In this document: one piece after another, positions 1 through 10,600 of the stretch
Layout: the number at the start of each line of letters is the position of its first letter
Position numbering within the stretch: the first letter of the stretch is position 1
Source of the DNA: an uncultured Acidimicrobiales bacterium
GTDB lineage: Bacteria; Actinomycetota; Acidimicrobiia; Acidimicrobiales; SZUA-35
Direction: 5' to 3'
Length of the DNA: 64,000 nucleotides
NCBI GenBank assembly: GCA_938002965.1
Contig: CALKZY010000008.1
Location: forward strand, 62,001-126,000
Translations under genes and position numbers: made by a program
The notes under the pieces: model-generated
Databases searched by the model: none
The model's input: only the letters and a program-made list of their open reading frames with translations
What the model was told of the DNA's origin: nothing

Positions 1-2
1 GC

Positions 3-1241
3 GATCTTCCGGACCCGGCACCACTGCCCTTGCTTGATGTGACCACTATCGGAGATCCGGTTTCGGTGAACGGCCAGCGGCCTGCCGGTTCCGGTCCGAC
101 AATTCTTGGTGATCGACCGGGCGAAGGCGCGAGCGCTGGAGATCAAGGGCAGGACAACGTCGAGGTGATTGATCTCGACACTGAGGCGCCCACTGAGATG
201 CCCGGACTACTTGAGCAGCCCGTCGCGGCCAACGAGGTAATCAACGGTGCTTCGGTGGAAGCCGAGCGTTCGGCGCCTCGCCCTTACGATGCCACATTCA
301 CCCGCCGTCGCCGCAGAGGCCCGCTCTTGGCTGGGCTTCTTCTCCTCCTGGCTATCGGCATCGGCGCCGCCGTAGTTGGTCCCACGCTTCTTGAACGAGC
401 CCGCCCGGAGACGACAGTGATCGAACTTGGGCTACCAACCTTCGAGGTTGCCAACTTCCAGAGTTCGCCGGTGGCCGACATCCGCGACCAAGCGGATCAG
501 TTCGGATGGTCGGTTCAGGTGGTTGAGGACTACCAGGACGGTACGTCTGCGGGGGAGATTCTGCGACAGTCACCCGAACCAGGTGCATCACTGCCTCCTG
601 GCGAGGAAATCATGATTGTCATCTCTCTCGGCCCGGAGCTGAGGATCGTTCCCGATGTCGTCGGAGTCACGGTCGACCAAGCCCGGGCTGCGACCGCTGG
701 CGCGTCGCTGGCCGTGGGTGACGTTGTTGAAAGGAACGACGAAGCGGTGGCCACCGGGGTCGTCCTGGAAGCGTCGATAGGTGGCATTCCGGCCCAACCT
801 GGGGCCGAAGTAACCACTGATACCGAGATTGACTTGGTTGTGAGCAGCGGTCCGACTCCTCGTCAGATTCCGAACCTGGTGGGCCTGAGCGTTGATCAGG
901 CACGTTCGGCATTGGCCGATCTCAGCTTGGCGATTGAGGTTTCGGAGTCGTTCTCGGAGACCGTGCCGGAGGGTGAGATCATCAGTTCGAGCCCTGCGGC
1001 CGAAGAAGTATTGGCTAGAGGGTCGACGGTGTCGGTTGTAGTATCGCTCGGCCTGCCGTTTGTTGAGATTCCCGACCTGGCCGGCCTTCAGGCTGTTGAC
1101 GCGGCCACTCAACTGGAAGAACTGGGACTTGTCATCGAGGACACCGATGGTCCCCCGAATCGACCCGTTCTGATCACCGATCCGGTTGCCGGTACATCGG
1201 TTCGCCTGGGAACGTCGGTTCGGATCATCGTCAGCCGGTAG
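3..1241 (+). CDS. PASTA-domain membrane protein, probably C-terminal part of a Ser/Thr kinase (5' truncated)
   Basis: The reading frame is open to the left edge, so the gene begins upstream of the window; the TTG at 30 is unlikely to be the true start. What is visible is an acidic, Pro-rich cytoplasmic linker, a basic stretch followed by one membrane segment (about residues 97-120 counted from position 30), then four extracellular PASTA repeats to the C-terminus. Each repeat has the pattern of a P-x-hydrophobic-G start, an A-x-x-x-L helix and a closing V-x-V-x-V-S strand. This topology is that of PknB-type kinases, which sense peptidoglycan fragments through PASTA domains and signal to division and wall synthesis. 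The kinase domain itself is not in the window, so a PASTA protein without a kinase remains possible. The next gene is convergent. Confidence 0.85.
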   Translation, partial: DLPDPAPLPLLDVTTIGDPVSVNGQRPAGSGPTILGDRPGEGASAGDQGQDNVEVIDLDTEAPTEMPGLLEQPVAANEVINGASVEAERSAPRPYDATFTRRRRRGPLLAGLLLLLAIGIGAAVVGPTLLERARPETTVIELGLPTFEVANFQSSPVADIRDQADQFGWSVQVVEDYQDGTSAGEILRQSPEPGASLPPGEEIMIVISLGPELRIVPDVVGVTVDQARAATAGASLAVGDVVERNDEAVATGVVLEASIGGIPAQPGAEVTTDTEIDLVVSSGPTPRQIPNLVGLSVDQARSALADLSLAIEVSESFSETVPEGEIISSSPAAEEVLARGSTVSVVVSLGLPFVEIPDLAGLQAVDAATQLEELGLVIEDTDGPPNRPVLITDPVAGTSVRLGTSVRIIVSR

Positions 1242-1279
1242 CGTCGCTGCGCCACTTCGGTTGTCAGCCTTTGCGGTTC

Positions 1280-1699
1280 TTAAGAAGTTAAGCCGTTGAG
1301 CCGTTCGTACATTTCGTACAGCAGCGGCGCCACGTCGGGTGGAGGGTCGGCCTGCAGGGCAAGCAGCCTCGACGCATCACCTTCGACGAGGATTTTGCCC
1401 CCGAAGAATGCCTCCATGACCTTTTGCTGGTCGCGGGTGACGAAGGCGGCCTTGGCTGTCTCGTAATCGACGGTCACGCTCAGCTCGGGATCCTCTAGAT
1501 GTCCTTCTTCGATGATTGTCTCGCCGTTGGCGGTGTCGATGTGGCCCATCATTTGCCCGTCGTCTCGATGGGGAACATCGGTGACGATGACGTTGATTCT
1601 GGCCTCGACCGCAGGGTCGGGTAACCGGTCGGCGTATTCGGCTCGAAGCTCCTTGGCGGCCTCGACCCAGTCCGGCGAGAGGAAGGCGTAGCTGGTCAC
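1280..1699 (-). CDS. SCP2 sterol-binding-like domain protein
   Basis: A 139-residue single-domain protein resembling the SCP2 sterol-carrier fold: a helical N-terminus, a central beta sheet, and a C-terminal helix containing FFGGKILVEGD, the typical spot where SCP2 proteins have a G-K-hydrophobic-x-G-D turn. Such stand-alone SCP2 proteins in Actinobacteria are thought to bind lipids or acyl-CoA; the ligand cannot be read from the sequence. The GTG start at 1699 is preceded by TACGCT and 6 nt, the leaderless promoter arrangement repeated in this window. It is transcribed divergently from the ferredoxin gene. No operon partner is evident. Confidence 0.75.
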   Translation of the reverse strand: MTSYAFLSPDWVEAAKELRAEYADRLPDPAVEARINVIVTDVPHRDDGQMMGHIDTANGETIIEEGHLEDPELSVTVDYETAKAAFVTRDQQKVMEAFFGGKILVEGDASRLLALQADPPPDVAPLLYEMYERLNGLTS

Positions 1700-1705
1700 G
1701 GCTTG

Positions 1706-1711
1706 AGCGTA
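1706..1711 (-). promoter_or_regulatory. -10 box (leaderless) for the SCP2-like gene
   Basis: TACGCT on the minus strand lies 6 nt before the GTG start codon, so transcription would begin at or next to the start codon. No Shine-Dalgarno sequence lies between them. Confidence 0.5.
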
Positions 1712-1834
1712 CCGCCGTAGCCAGCTGTGTGTGACCTGGTGTTAGGCGACTACTGTTGGGCCGCGGCTCGTGGTCGGCCTTTCGGAGTGTCAGACCAGTC
1801 CGTTGACAGAGTAGTTGGCCGGCTGGAGGATCGT

Positions 1835-2131
1835 GTGGCGAGAGCTGATCGTTTCGAATCGAAAGAGCGGGAGCCGTTGTGGAAGAACCCTCCGCTGCGA
1901 ATCGACATGGACGTGTGCATTAACTGCGACGCCTGCCTTCGAGCCTGCCCCACCTACTTCGGAGCCATCTTCAACCACGACCTCGACGTCGTCATCATTC
2001 CCCAACTCTGTTCGGGGTGCAACAAGTGCCTTGAACCATGCCCCATCGATTGCATCCACCCCGACCCGGATTGGGAACCGGCGCCCCATGAATGGTGGCA
2101 GGAGGCCATCAGCCACGATCCATACAACTAG
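1835..2131 (+). CDS. 2[4Fe-4S] ferredoxin
   Basis: A small iron-sulfur electron carrier. It has two cluster motifs, CINCDACLRACP and CSGCNKCLEPCP, each C-x2-C-x2-C-x3-C-P, as expected for a two-cluster bacterial ferredoxin. The frame is open from 1727, but the GTG at 1835 is preferred: GGAGGA (1825-1830) precedes it at a 4-nt spacing and the extra upstream residues have no ferredoxin character. The acidic, Trp-rich tail after the second motif is common in actinobacterial ferredoxins. Its partner reductase is not obvious; the flavin monooxygenase at 2664-4472 is a neighbour but convergent, so a partnership would be a guess. Confidence 0.85.
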   Translation: MARADRFESKEREPLWKNPPLRIDMDVCINCDACLRACPTYFGAIFNHDLDVVIIPQLCSGCNKCLEPCPIDCIHPDPDWEPAPHEWWQEAISHDPYN

Positions 2132-2188
2132 CTACCATGCTGGTTTGGGCCATGTTGACTAGAGGGTCACCTACAGAGGGAGAACACC

Positions 2189-2584
2189 ATGACCAGCCAT
2201 CCGATCGCCAAGGAGAAGTATGTCAGCTTCGGGAGCCAACGAAAGGACGGCTCAGTCAAGGAGCTTCCCGTTTGGATAGCCGACCTGGGAGACGGCACCG
2301 TGGGCTTCACCACCGCCGGTTCCAGCTACAAAGTCAAACGGACCCGGAATAATCCCAGCGTTACTCTTCAACCGTGCGACAGTCGAGGCAACGTAACCAG
2401 CGGAAGCGAGAAGATCTCGGGTACGGCCACCGTCGTTTCCGGCTCCGACTTTGAGCGAGTTAGGAAGCTGGTCAAGTCAAAGTACGGCGTTCAGTTCACC
2501 ATGATCTCCCTGGTCGGGAGTGTGGCCAAACTTTTCGGTCGTGGCAGCGGCACCAACGCCGCCATTGTCATCACGCCGGAGTAG
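2189..2584 (+). CDS. PPOX-class F420/FMN-binding protein
   Basis: A 131-residue split-barrel protein of the pyridoxamine 5'-phosphate oxidase-like superfamily. The opening segment (Y-V-S-F-G-S-x-R-K-D-G-S), the W-I-A-D-L-G-D-G-T-V turn and the S-Y-K-V-K-R-T-R-N-N-P motif match the mycobacterial Rv2061c-like PPOX group, which binds F420 or a flavin. The substrate is unknown. GGGAG lies 6 nt before the ATG. It is followed by a hairpin at 2606-2639 that separates it from the convergent monooxygenase. Confidence 0.8.
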   Translation: MTSHPIAKEKYVSFGSQRKDGSVKELPVWIADLGDGTVGFTTAGSSYKVKRTRNNPSVTLQPCDSRGNVTSGSEKISGTATVVSGSDFERVRKLVKSKYGVQFTMISLVGSVAKLFGRGSGTNAAIVITPE

Positions 2585-2605
2585 TCACCGGGTTAGCGTC
2601 GAACA

Positions 2606-2639
2606 CCGAGGGCCCGGGTTCTGACTCCGTGGCCCTCGG
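2606..2639. terminator. Hairpin between convergent genes
   Basis: CCGAGGGCC (2606-2614) and GGCCCTCGG (2631-2639) form a perfect 9-bp stem with a 16-nt loop between the PPOX gene and the convergent monooxygenase. There is no long T run, so termination efficiency is uncertain. Confidence 0.5.
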
Positions 2640-2663
2640 CATTCTGCGGTGGTTTGTTTGAAG

Positions 2664-4472
2664 CTAGGCGATGTGGTGAACGTCTTGGAGTCCGTACACC
2701 GGTGTGTCGATTCCCTCAAGCCTGGCCTTCAGCTGCAAGGCCAGGTACAGCGAGTAGTGGCGGGACTGGTGCAGGTTTCCGCCGTGGAACCATAGGGCGT
2801 CTTGTTGAGTTGGCTTCCACATGTTTCGCTGCTCGCCCTCCCACGGGCCCGGGTCTTTGGTCGTCTCGGAGCCAAGACCCCAGACCTTCCCTACTTTGTC
2901 AGCCACATCCTGGGAGATGAGGTCGGCGGCGAAGCCGTTCATCGAGCCATAGCCGGTGGCCAACACCACCAGGTCGGCCGGAAGCTCGGAGCCGTCGGTG
3001 AGCGTCACGCTGTCGGAGTTGATCTCGGAGATGTTGACGCCACTGCGTAGCTTGACTTTGCCGTCGATGAGCAGCTGGGATGCGCCCACGTCGATGTAGT
3101 AACCGGAACCCCGTCGCAGGTATTTCATGAACAGACCGGAGCCGTCGTCTCCCCAGTCCAACATGAACCCGGCGTCCTCAAGGCCTTTGTAGAATTCGGC
3201 GTCGTCGGCCGCCATTTGTTCGTACACCGGAATCTGAAACTGGTGCATGATGCGGTAGGGAATAGAGGCGAAGATCAGGTCGGCCATTTCGGTTGTCACA
3301 CCGTTGGCCAGCGCCTCCTCGGAGTACAGGTCGCCCAAGGCGAGACGCATCAGCGACTCAGATCTGGCGATGTGGGTGGAGGAGCGTTGGATCATGGTGA
3401 CTTCGGCCGCTCCGGCCTCCCACAGGGCGGCGCAGATGTCGTGGGCCGAGTTGTTGGAACCCAGCACCACGCAGTTCTTGCCTTCGTAGGCATCTGAGGT
3501 TCGATGGGCCGAGGAGTGGTGGATGTCGCCGTTGAACGAGTCGGCACCGGGAATGTCGGGAACGTTTGGTTTGCCGGACATCCCGGTGGCCATTACCAGC
3601 TGGGTCGGCCGCAGGGCGATGTCCTCAGTGGAGCCGTCCTCATTGTGGCGCCGAACGTTGACCTCCCAGGTATTGGACGCTTCGTCGTAGGAGGCGTCGA
3701 GACATTCGGTGGAGCCCCAATAGTTGAGTTCCATGATCTTGGTGTACGACTCAAGCCAGTCGCCGATCTTGTCCTTGGGGGAGAAGACGGGCCAGTTCTC
3801 CGGGAACTTGATGTACGGCAGATGGTCGTACCAAACCGGATCGTGAAGGCACAGCGACTTGTACCGTTTGCGCCATGAATCTCCTGGCCGCTCGTTCTTT
3901 TCGATGATGATGGTCGGCACCGAGAGCTGGCGCAGGCGGGCGCCGAGGCCGATGGCTCCCTGACCGCCACCGACGATGACTACATAGGGTTGGACGGAGT
4001 GGCCCAACTCAGCCTGTTCTTGTTGGCGTTTCTCCAGCCAGCTTTGACGATCGGCGTTGGCGCCGTGTTCGACGCCCATGGGTCGGTTACCGAACTTGGG
4101 TTCTTCGTGGCCTTTGAGCTCGGTCATGGCCGTGAGTAAGGTGAAGCACTTGCCTCCAACAAGACGGATATGGCCTTCGCCCCGGGCGGTAGCTGTTTCG
4201 AAGGTGACCCATCCGTCTACGACGCCGTCGGCTTCGTTGGCTTCTCCGGTTAACTGCCAGTTCGACGGTGCAGTATCGGAGGCTCGGGAATCGAGCATGT
4301 CTCTGATCTGCTCGTGGCCTTCAACTGTCTTGATGTTCCAGGTGAAGGTCACCAGGTCCCGCCAGTAGGACTCCTCGGCGAACAGGTCTACGGCTCCGGA
4401 GTGGTTTGATGCCGCAAGTGCGGCATCGAATTTCGACAACCACTGATTGACGGTTTCGGTTGGCGTGGTCAC
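2664..4472 (-). CDS. Flavin-dependent monooxygenase with N-terminal SnoaL-like domain
   Basis: A 602-residue FAD/NAD(P)H monooxygenase of the flavin-containing/Baeyer-Villiger-like group. Residues 1-120 resemble a SnoaL/NTF2-like fold. The FAD Rossmann motif GGGQGAIG is at 168-175, an ATG-type motif (ATGMSGKPNVPDIPG) follows near 295, and the second dinucleotide motif LGSNNSA is at 337-343. The C-terminus ends in a conserved-looking W-F-H-G-G-N-L-H-Q-S-R segment. It probably oxygenates a small organic substrate with NADPH; the substrate is unknown. The GTG start is preceded by AAGGGG at 5-nt spacing, so this gene is Shine-Dalgarno led. Confidence 0.85.
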   Translation of the reverse strand: MTTPTETVNQWLSKFDAALAASNHSGAVDLFAEESYWRDLVTFTWNIKTVEGHEQIRDMLDSRASDTAPSNWQLTGEANEADGVVDGWVTFETATARGEGHIRLVGGKCFTLLTAMTELKGHEEPKFGNRPMGVEHGANADRQSWLEKRQQEQAELGHSVQPYVVIVGGGQGAIGLGARLRQLSVPTIIIEKNERPGDSWRKRYKSLCLHDPVWYDHLPYIKFPENWPVFSPKDKIGDWLESYTKIMELNYWGSTECLDASYDEASNTWEVNVRRHNEDGSTEDIALRPTQLVMATGMSGKPNVPDIPGADSFNGDIHHSSAHRTSDAYEGKNCVVLGSNNSAHDICAALWEAGAAEVTMIQRSSTHIARSESLMRLALGDLYSEEALANGVTTEMADLIFASIPYRIMHQFQIPVYEQMAADDAEFYKGLEDAGFMLDWGDDGSGLFMKYLRRGSGYYIDVGASQLLIDGKVKLRSGVNISEINSDSVTLTDGSELPADLVVLATGYGSMNGFAADLISQDVADKVGKVWGLGSETTKDPGPWEGEQRNMWKPTQQDALWFHGGNLHQSRHYSLYLALQLKARLEGIDTPVYGLQDVHHIA

Positions 4473-4653
4473 ATGGTCCCCTTCGACAATGCTCCGATGT
4501 GGTGATGACGACCGTCGGCTCGGAGGGTCAGACGGCGCTGTAGTCAGTACATCACAACCGCACCGGTTTGCTCAAAGGGATGATTGAACTTTATGTGTTC
4601 GGCCGCCTTCGCTCCGGTTCGTCCATCGCCAACCGACGAAACGGACTCGAAGG

Positions 4654-4677
4654 CGACCAGATTTTGTGGTCTGGTCG
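4654..4677. terminator. Weak hairpin downstream of the giant surface-protein gene
   Basis: CGACCAGA (4654-4661) pairs with TCTGGTCG (4670-4677) around an 8-nt loop, just beyond the stop codon of the minus-strand giant gene. It lacks a T run on that strand, so it is only a candidate. Confidence 0.35.
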
Positions 4678-4687
4678 AGCCTAAGCG

Positions 4688-7600
4688 TTATGCTTCGGCG
4701 TCGACCGTCTGGGCGTCGTCTTCACGGCGACGCCGTCCGGCCAGGAACCACAGGCCTCCGCCTGCTGCCGTCAGTGCGAAGCCAAGTCCCAGCATCCGTA
4801 GCGCCTCGCCACCGGTGCGTGGCAGGCCTAGGGGCACGTCCACGAATGGCAGTGCACTCGGTGCTGGCAGGGCCAGCGGTGTGGCTGATGGCGAGCCCGA
4901 TGGATCGGTGCCGTTGGCTGACAATGCGGTGGCTGCACCGTAGGGACTGTCGCCGGTGACGCCTGCCTCGTTGGCCAGATCGGCACCGCTGGATGGTCGG
5001 CTGATGTCGACTACCAACGTGATGGTCCTTTCATCGCCGGGAGCTATGGTGTCGACGGCGGCCAACAGATTGATGTCGGTTTTACCGTTGAAGCCGCTGT
5101 TCACCGTCAGGGTGGAGCTGGCCACACTGATCACGTTGAATTCAGCTCCCGTCCACTGCGACTGGAGGTCATCGGTGACGTTCACGTTGGTTAGCTCGAT
5201 GGGTCCGACGTTGGCCACTACTAGTTCGAAGGTGGTTCGGAAGCTTCCATCGCTGTTGGCTTCCGGCTCACCGACTACTCGTTTGGCCACAGCGATCTCG
5301 GGCTCGACTGCCAGACCCAATGGCGTTGGGCTTTCGGCTGCGGCGTCGCCCGTCCCATCAGGGTCGGGGTCGGCTCCGTTGACCGAGTCGTCGCTGACAG
5401 CGGCGCCTCGAGGATCGGTGCCACTGATGACGGCGGTGTTCTCGAAGACACCAAGCTCTGTGGGGATGACCGTGATGGTCAAGACAATGGTTGACGTCTC
5501 GCCGACGGCCAGGGTGTCGATGCCCGACAGCAGTCCGATGTCGGTTACCCCGTCGAAGGTCGAGCTGGCCACGAGCGGCAGCTCAGCGGTCAAACTGTCA
5601 ACAGTTACCTGGACACCGGCTCCGAACGTGTTCTCCAGGTCGTCGTCCAGCTGCACGTTGTCGACGTTCACGTCACCGAGGTTGGCGGCCACGAACGAAT
5701 AGGTGACCGTGAAGCTGCCGTCGGCGTTGAGTGTCGGTCCGTCGGTTATCTCCTTGGCCACGCCCAGTACCGGACTGAAGCCAAAGCCAACGGTAGTGGG
5801 ACCGGTCTCGGCTCCGCTTCCGTCGCCGTCTGGGTCAGGGTCGGTGCCGCTGATCGAATCATCGACCACGGGGTCGCCGTAAGGGTCGGTACCCGATGCG
5901 GTGGCCACGTTGTCATAGGGGCCTGGCGGCGGCGTGACCGGGGTGACCGTAATGGTCAGGTCGATCGTCACGGTTGCTGCGGGGACCAACGAGTCCGTTC
6001 CAGCCAGCAGGTTGGTGTCGCCCGCTGTCAGCCCGTTGAAGGCGCTGTTCACTACATAGGGCGAGGTGGCGCTCAACGAATCGATGACCAGAGTGGACCC
6101 GGCCCCGTAGGTTGACTCGACGTCGTCGGTTAACTGAAGGTTGGAGACGGTCACGGTACCAAGATTCGTTACCACGAACTGGTAGGTCAGCGTGTACGAA
6201 CCGTCGCCGTTGTTGTAGGGACCGTCGGTAACGGCTTTGGCCACGCCCAGCTCAGACACGTATGGCAGCTCGAAGGCTGTCGGTGTCGAGTTGTTGGACG
6301 GGTCGCCGTCATCGTCGGGGTCGGCGTCGGCACCATCGTTGGAGGTGTCTTCCACCCCTCCGCCCCACGGGTCGGTTCCGGTGGCGGTCACGGAGTTCTC
6401 AAACGGTCCCGGAAGTGCGATGGTGGAGAACACGGTGATAGCCAACTCAATGGTTGATGACTCGCCCGGGTCGAGGGCAACAAGGCCGTCTACCAGGTTG
6501 AGGTCACCGGCGGTGAGGCCGTTGTACGTACCGGTTGCCAGCGGGTCGTTGGCCACCAGCGGGCTGCTGGCGGTAAGCGAATCCACTGTGATGGTGGAGG
6601 CTGTTCCGAATACGGCCTCCAAATCGTCGGGGACCTGGACGTCGGCCACGGTGACGTCACCGGTATTGGCCACAGTGATGCTATAGGTGAGCGTCATGGT
6701 TCCGTCGGCGTTGAGGACAGGTCCGTCGGCGATGGCCTTGGTGGTCGACAGCTCGGCCACGGGGGCGAAGCTGACCGGGGTGGGAACGCTGTCGTCTCCC
6801 GATCCGTCGGCACCGGGGTCGGGGTCGGATCCGTCGGTGGAGTCGTCGGTGACGCCCACGCCGTAAGGGTCGGTGCCTGCTGCAGTTGCCGTGTTGTTGT
6901 AGGTGGTGCCAAAGTTGTCGCCGGGGGCGCTGTTTCCGGGAACCACATCGAACGAAACGGTCAGGGTGCATGACTCGCCTACGGCCAGGGCGGCGCCTGG
7001 GATCAAGGTCGGGTCGAACAGGTTGGCGTCGAGCGCTCCGGCGTCGTAGGTCGGGTTCTCGAAGCCTTCACACAGCCCGGCATCGTCAGCGTCAACTACC
7101 ACATTGGTGAAGATCGAGGCCGCACCGAAGGTGGTGAGCAGGTTGTCGGTCACCAGCACGTCGGTTAGGTCGACGTCGCCGGTGTTGGTGACCACCATGG
7201 AGTAGGTGATGCCGACCGAGCCGTCGATGTTGAAGGTCGGGCCGTCGCTGACTTGCTTGGCGATACCGATCTCCGGGTTGTAGCCGATGATTGAATCGGC
7301 GGTGTCGGAGTCGGCCACGGTGATGGTCGGGATGCCCGGTGCGTGTCCGCCGGCGTTAGCGGTGTTGGTGTACACCGTGGTTGCCGGAGTCTCGGCCGGG
7401 GGTACCGGCGGCTTCACATTGAAGGCAACAGTAATGGTGCACGAGCTCGGGTCGGTCGGGGCGGCTTCCAAGGTGTCGGTGCCGACCAGCAACCCGATAT
7501 CGGTTGCCGGGTCGCCGGTCCATGAACTGTTGGGTGAACAGGGGGCGCTGGCGGTCACGGTTTGTCCGGTGACAATCGATCCTGCCCCGTAGACGGCGAT

Positions 7601-10600
7601 CACATCGTCGGTCACGGTGAGGTTGTCGATGTTCAGCGTGCCGCCGTTGGCTACCTCGATGTTGTACACGAGGTCGAACGATCCGTCGGCCAGGAGTACT
7701 GGGTAGCCGGGCTCCAGAGTCTTCACCGTAGATATGGCGAGGGTGAATTCTCCGTCGATGATGGTGACATCTGCAGTGTCGGAGTCGGCCAAGTTGCGGC
7801 CGAACGGATCGGTACCGGAGGCCTCAGCGGTGTTGGTGTATACCTGGTCGCCCGAGGCCGGTGGGATTGGTGCCAACTCACCGATGGTGAGGCTGGCGGA
7901 CAACGTGACCTTGCAGGTTTCCAGTGCGTCCAGGGTGTTGCCGGCGTCGAGCATGGTGATGTCGGCGACGCCATCGTAGGTGACGTCGAAGGCGAAGCAG
8001 CCTGATGGGTCGGCCACCAGCGTCGGTCCGCTGACGATGTCGGTGGCGTCGTCGATTCCGAACGTGGCGGTCAGATCATCAGAGATCTGAACGCTGGACA
8101 GATCAACCTCGCCCGGGTTGTGCATGACCAGGTCGTAGGAGACGTCGAGGGTTCCGTCGGCGTTGACAGTCGAGCTCACGGTACCCTTGGTCAGTTCCAG
8201 GCCGTTGGCGTAGCTGACGTCGGCTGAGGTCTGTCCGCTTTCGTTCAACGTGTTGCCGTACGGGTCGGTGGAGGTTCCGTTAGCCGTGTTGGTGTAGGTC
8301 TCAACACCGGCGACGACGGCCGGGGCGGTGCCCGGATCGATCTCGTAGGTGATGGTGAACACGCACACGTCGCTCGGGGCCAGCGTTAGGCCGGAGGTGG
8401 CTCCGCCATCGACCAACTCGATGTCGGCGCCGGTTCCGAGGCCGACATAGGCGGCGTTCTCGGAGCCGTTGCAGACACTGTCGGCTAGGGCCGACCCTGA
8501 GACCCAGCTGGTGCCGGTTCCGAAGGTGGTTTCGAAGTCGTCGGTGAGCTGCAGGTTGTACAGGTTGACGTCACCGGTGTTGGTGACGGTGACCTCGAAG
8601 ACACCGGTAAAGTTGCCGTCGGTGGTCACATCCGGTCCGCTGGTGGCGGCCTTGGTCACCGTCATCTTGGGATCAGGAGCGAAGCTCACAGGGGTAGGTG
8701 AGGACTCTTCGCCACTTCCATCGTCGCCCGGATCGGCGTCGGCACCGTCAACGGAGTCATCGGTGACTCCGTTGCCGTAGGGGTCTGTGCCGGTGGCGGT
8801 TGCGGTGTTGTTGAACGTGGTTCCGAAGTTGTCTCCCGGGGCGGTGGCGCCGGGGGTCACGTCGAAGGACACATCGATGGAGCACACTTCACCGACCGCT
8901 AGTTCTGCTGTTGCGTTGAACAGGTCGGTGTCATTGTCACCGGCGGTGTCGCCGCCATCGAAGCCTGTGTTCTCGAAGCCTTCGCAGACTCCGGCATCGT
9001 CGGCGTCAACAGCGATGTTGGCGAACTGGGAGGCGGCGCCGAACGTGGTGTAGAGATTGTCGGCGATGTTGACCGGGTCGAGGTTGACGTCGCCGAAGTT
9101 CTCCAGCACGAAGGTGTAGGTGAGGGCGAAGGAGCCGTCGGCGTTGACTGTCGGTCCGGCGGTCACCTGCTTGGCCACACCAATCTCGGCCGTGAACGGC
9201 AAGGAGAAGCTGGTGGGCACACTGTTGTCTCTGGTCGAACCGTCGTTGTTGGGATCGGTGTCGGCGCCATCGGTGGAGATGTCGGCCACCGGGTTGCCCC
9301 AGGGGTCGGATCCGGTCGCGGTTACGGTGTTGTCGAACGGCCCTGGCAGCGGGTCGGCCGGCTTGACGGTGATGGCCAGCGTGATGGTGGAGGATTCGGT
9401 CGGAGCCAGATCACCCAGTCCGTCAAGCAGGTTGGTGTCTCCGGCGGCGGTTCCCGTGAACCCGGCGTTTTCGGTCAACGGCGTGGTGGCCGAGATCGAA
9501 TCGATGGTCACGGTTGAACCTGGACCAAAGACTGCTTCGAGGTCCTCGGGTACTTGAATGTCGGTGACGGTGACATCACCGGTGTTCTCAACCAGAATGG
9601 CGTAGGTCAAGGTGATGGTGCCGTCGGCATTGAGGACCGGGGCGACAGAGATGTCCTTGGCCACACCCAACTCGGGGTTGTAGCTGGCGTCGTAGGACTC
9701 GGTATCGCTTCCGGCGGCGGTCAAGCTGGAAATGCCCGGGGCGTGACCGTCGGCGTTGGCGGTGTTGGTGTAGTCCGTGGTAGCTGGTGCAACGGCGGGC
9801 GCCGCAGCAGACAGCACGGTGAAGTCGACGGTGATGGTGCAGGTCGTTGGCGTCCCGGGGGCGGCCAACAATGTGTCGGTGCCTACCAACAGGTCAATGT
9901 CGGTCGCCGGTTCTCCGGTCCAGGAACTGTTGGGCGAGCACGGAGCGGTGGCGGTGACGAGCTGACTGGTGATGGTGGCGGCGGCGCCGTATACCGCCAG
10001 CACGTCGTCGGTTACGCCCAGGTTGTCGATGTTCAGCGTTCCGGTGTTGGACACCTCGATGTCGTAGGAGACATCGGTGGTGCCGTCGGTATTGAAGACC
10101 GGGTAGCCGACGTTCATGGTCTTGGTGACCGCCATCGACAGGGTGAACTCGGCGTCGACGATGGTCAGCGCTCCGCTGTCGGTGTCTCCGGTCGAGCCCC
10201 CGTAGGGGTCGCTGCCGGAGGTGGTTGCGGTGTTGGTGTATACCTGGTCACCTGATAGCGGCGGCAACGGCACCATCTCTCCGATGGTGATGGTGGCGGT
10301 CACGGTCACGGTGCAGTTGGCGCTGGCCGCCAACGTGTTGGGGGTGGCCAGCGTCTCGGTGTCGGTCACGCCGTCGTAGCTGCCGTTGGTCGGCAAGCAG
10401 GCGGCGGGAGTCACTGTCAGGGTCGGGCCGGAGACGAAGTCGCCGACGTCATCGATGCCGAAGGTGGCGGTCATGTCATCGACCAAGGTGAGGGCGGTTA
10501 GGTCCACTCCGCCGGTGTTGACCAGTTGGAGGTCGTAGGCCACGTCCATGGTGCCGTCGGCGTTGATGGATGATGTGGTCACGTTCTTGGTTAGGTCCAA

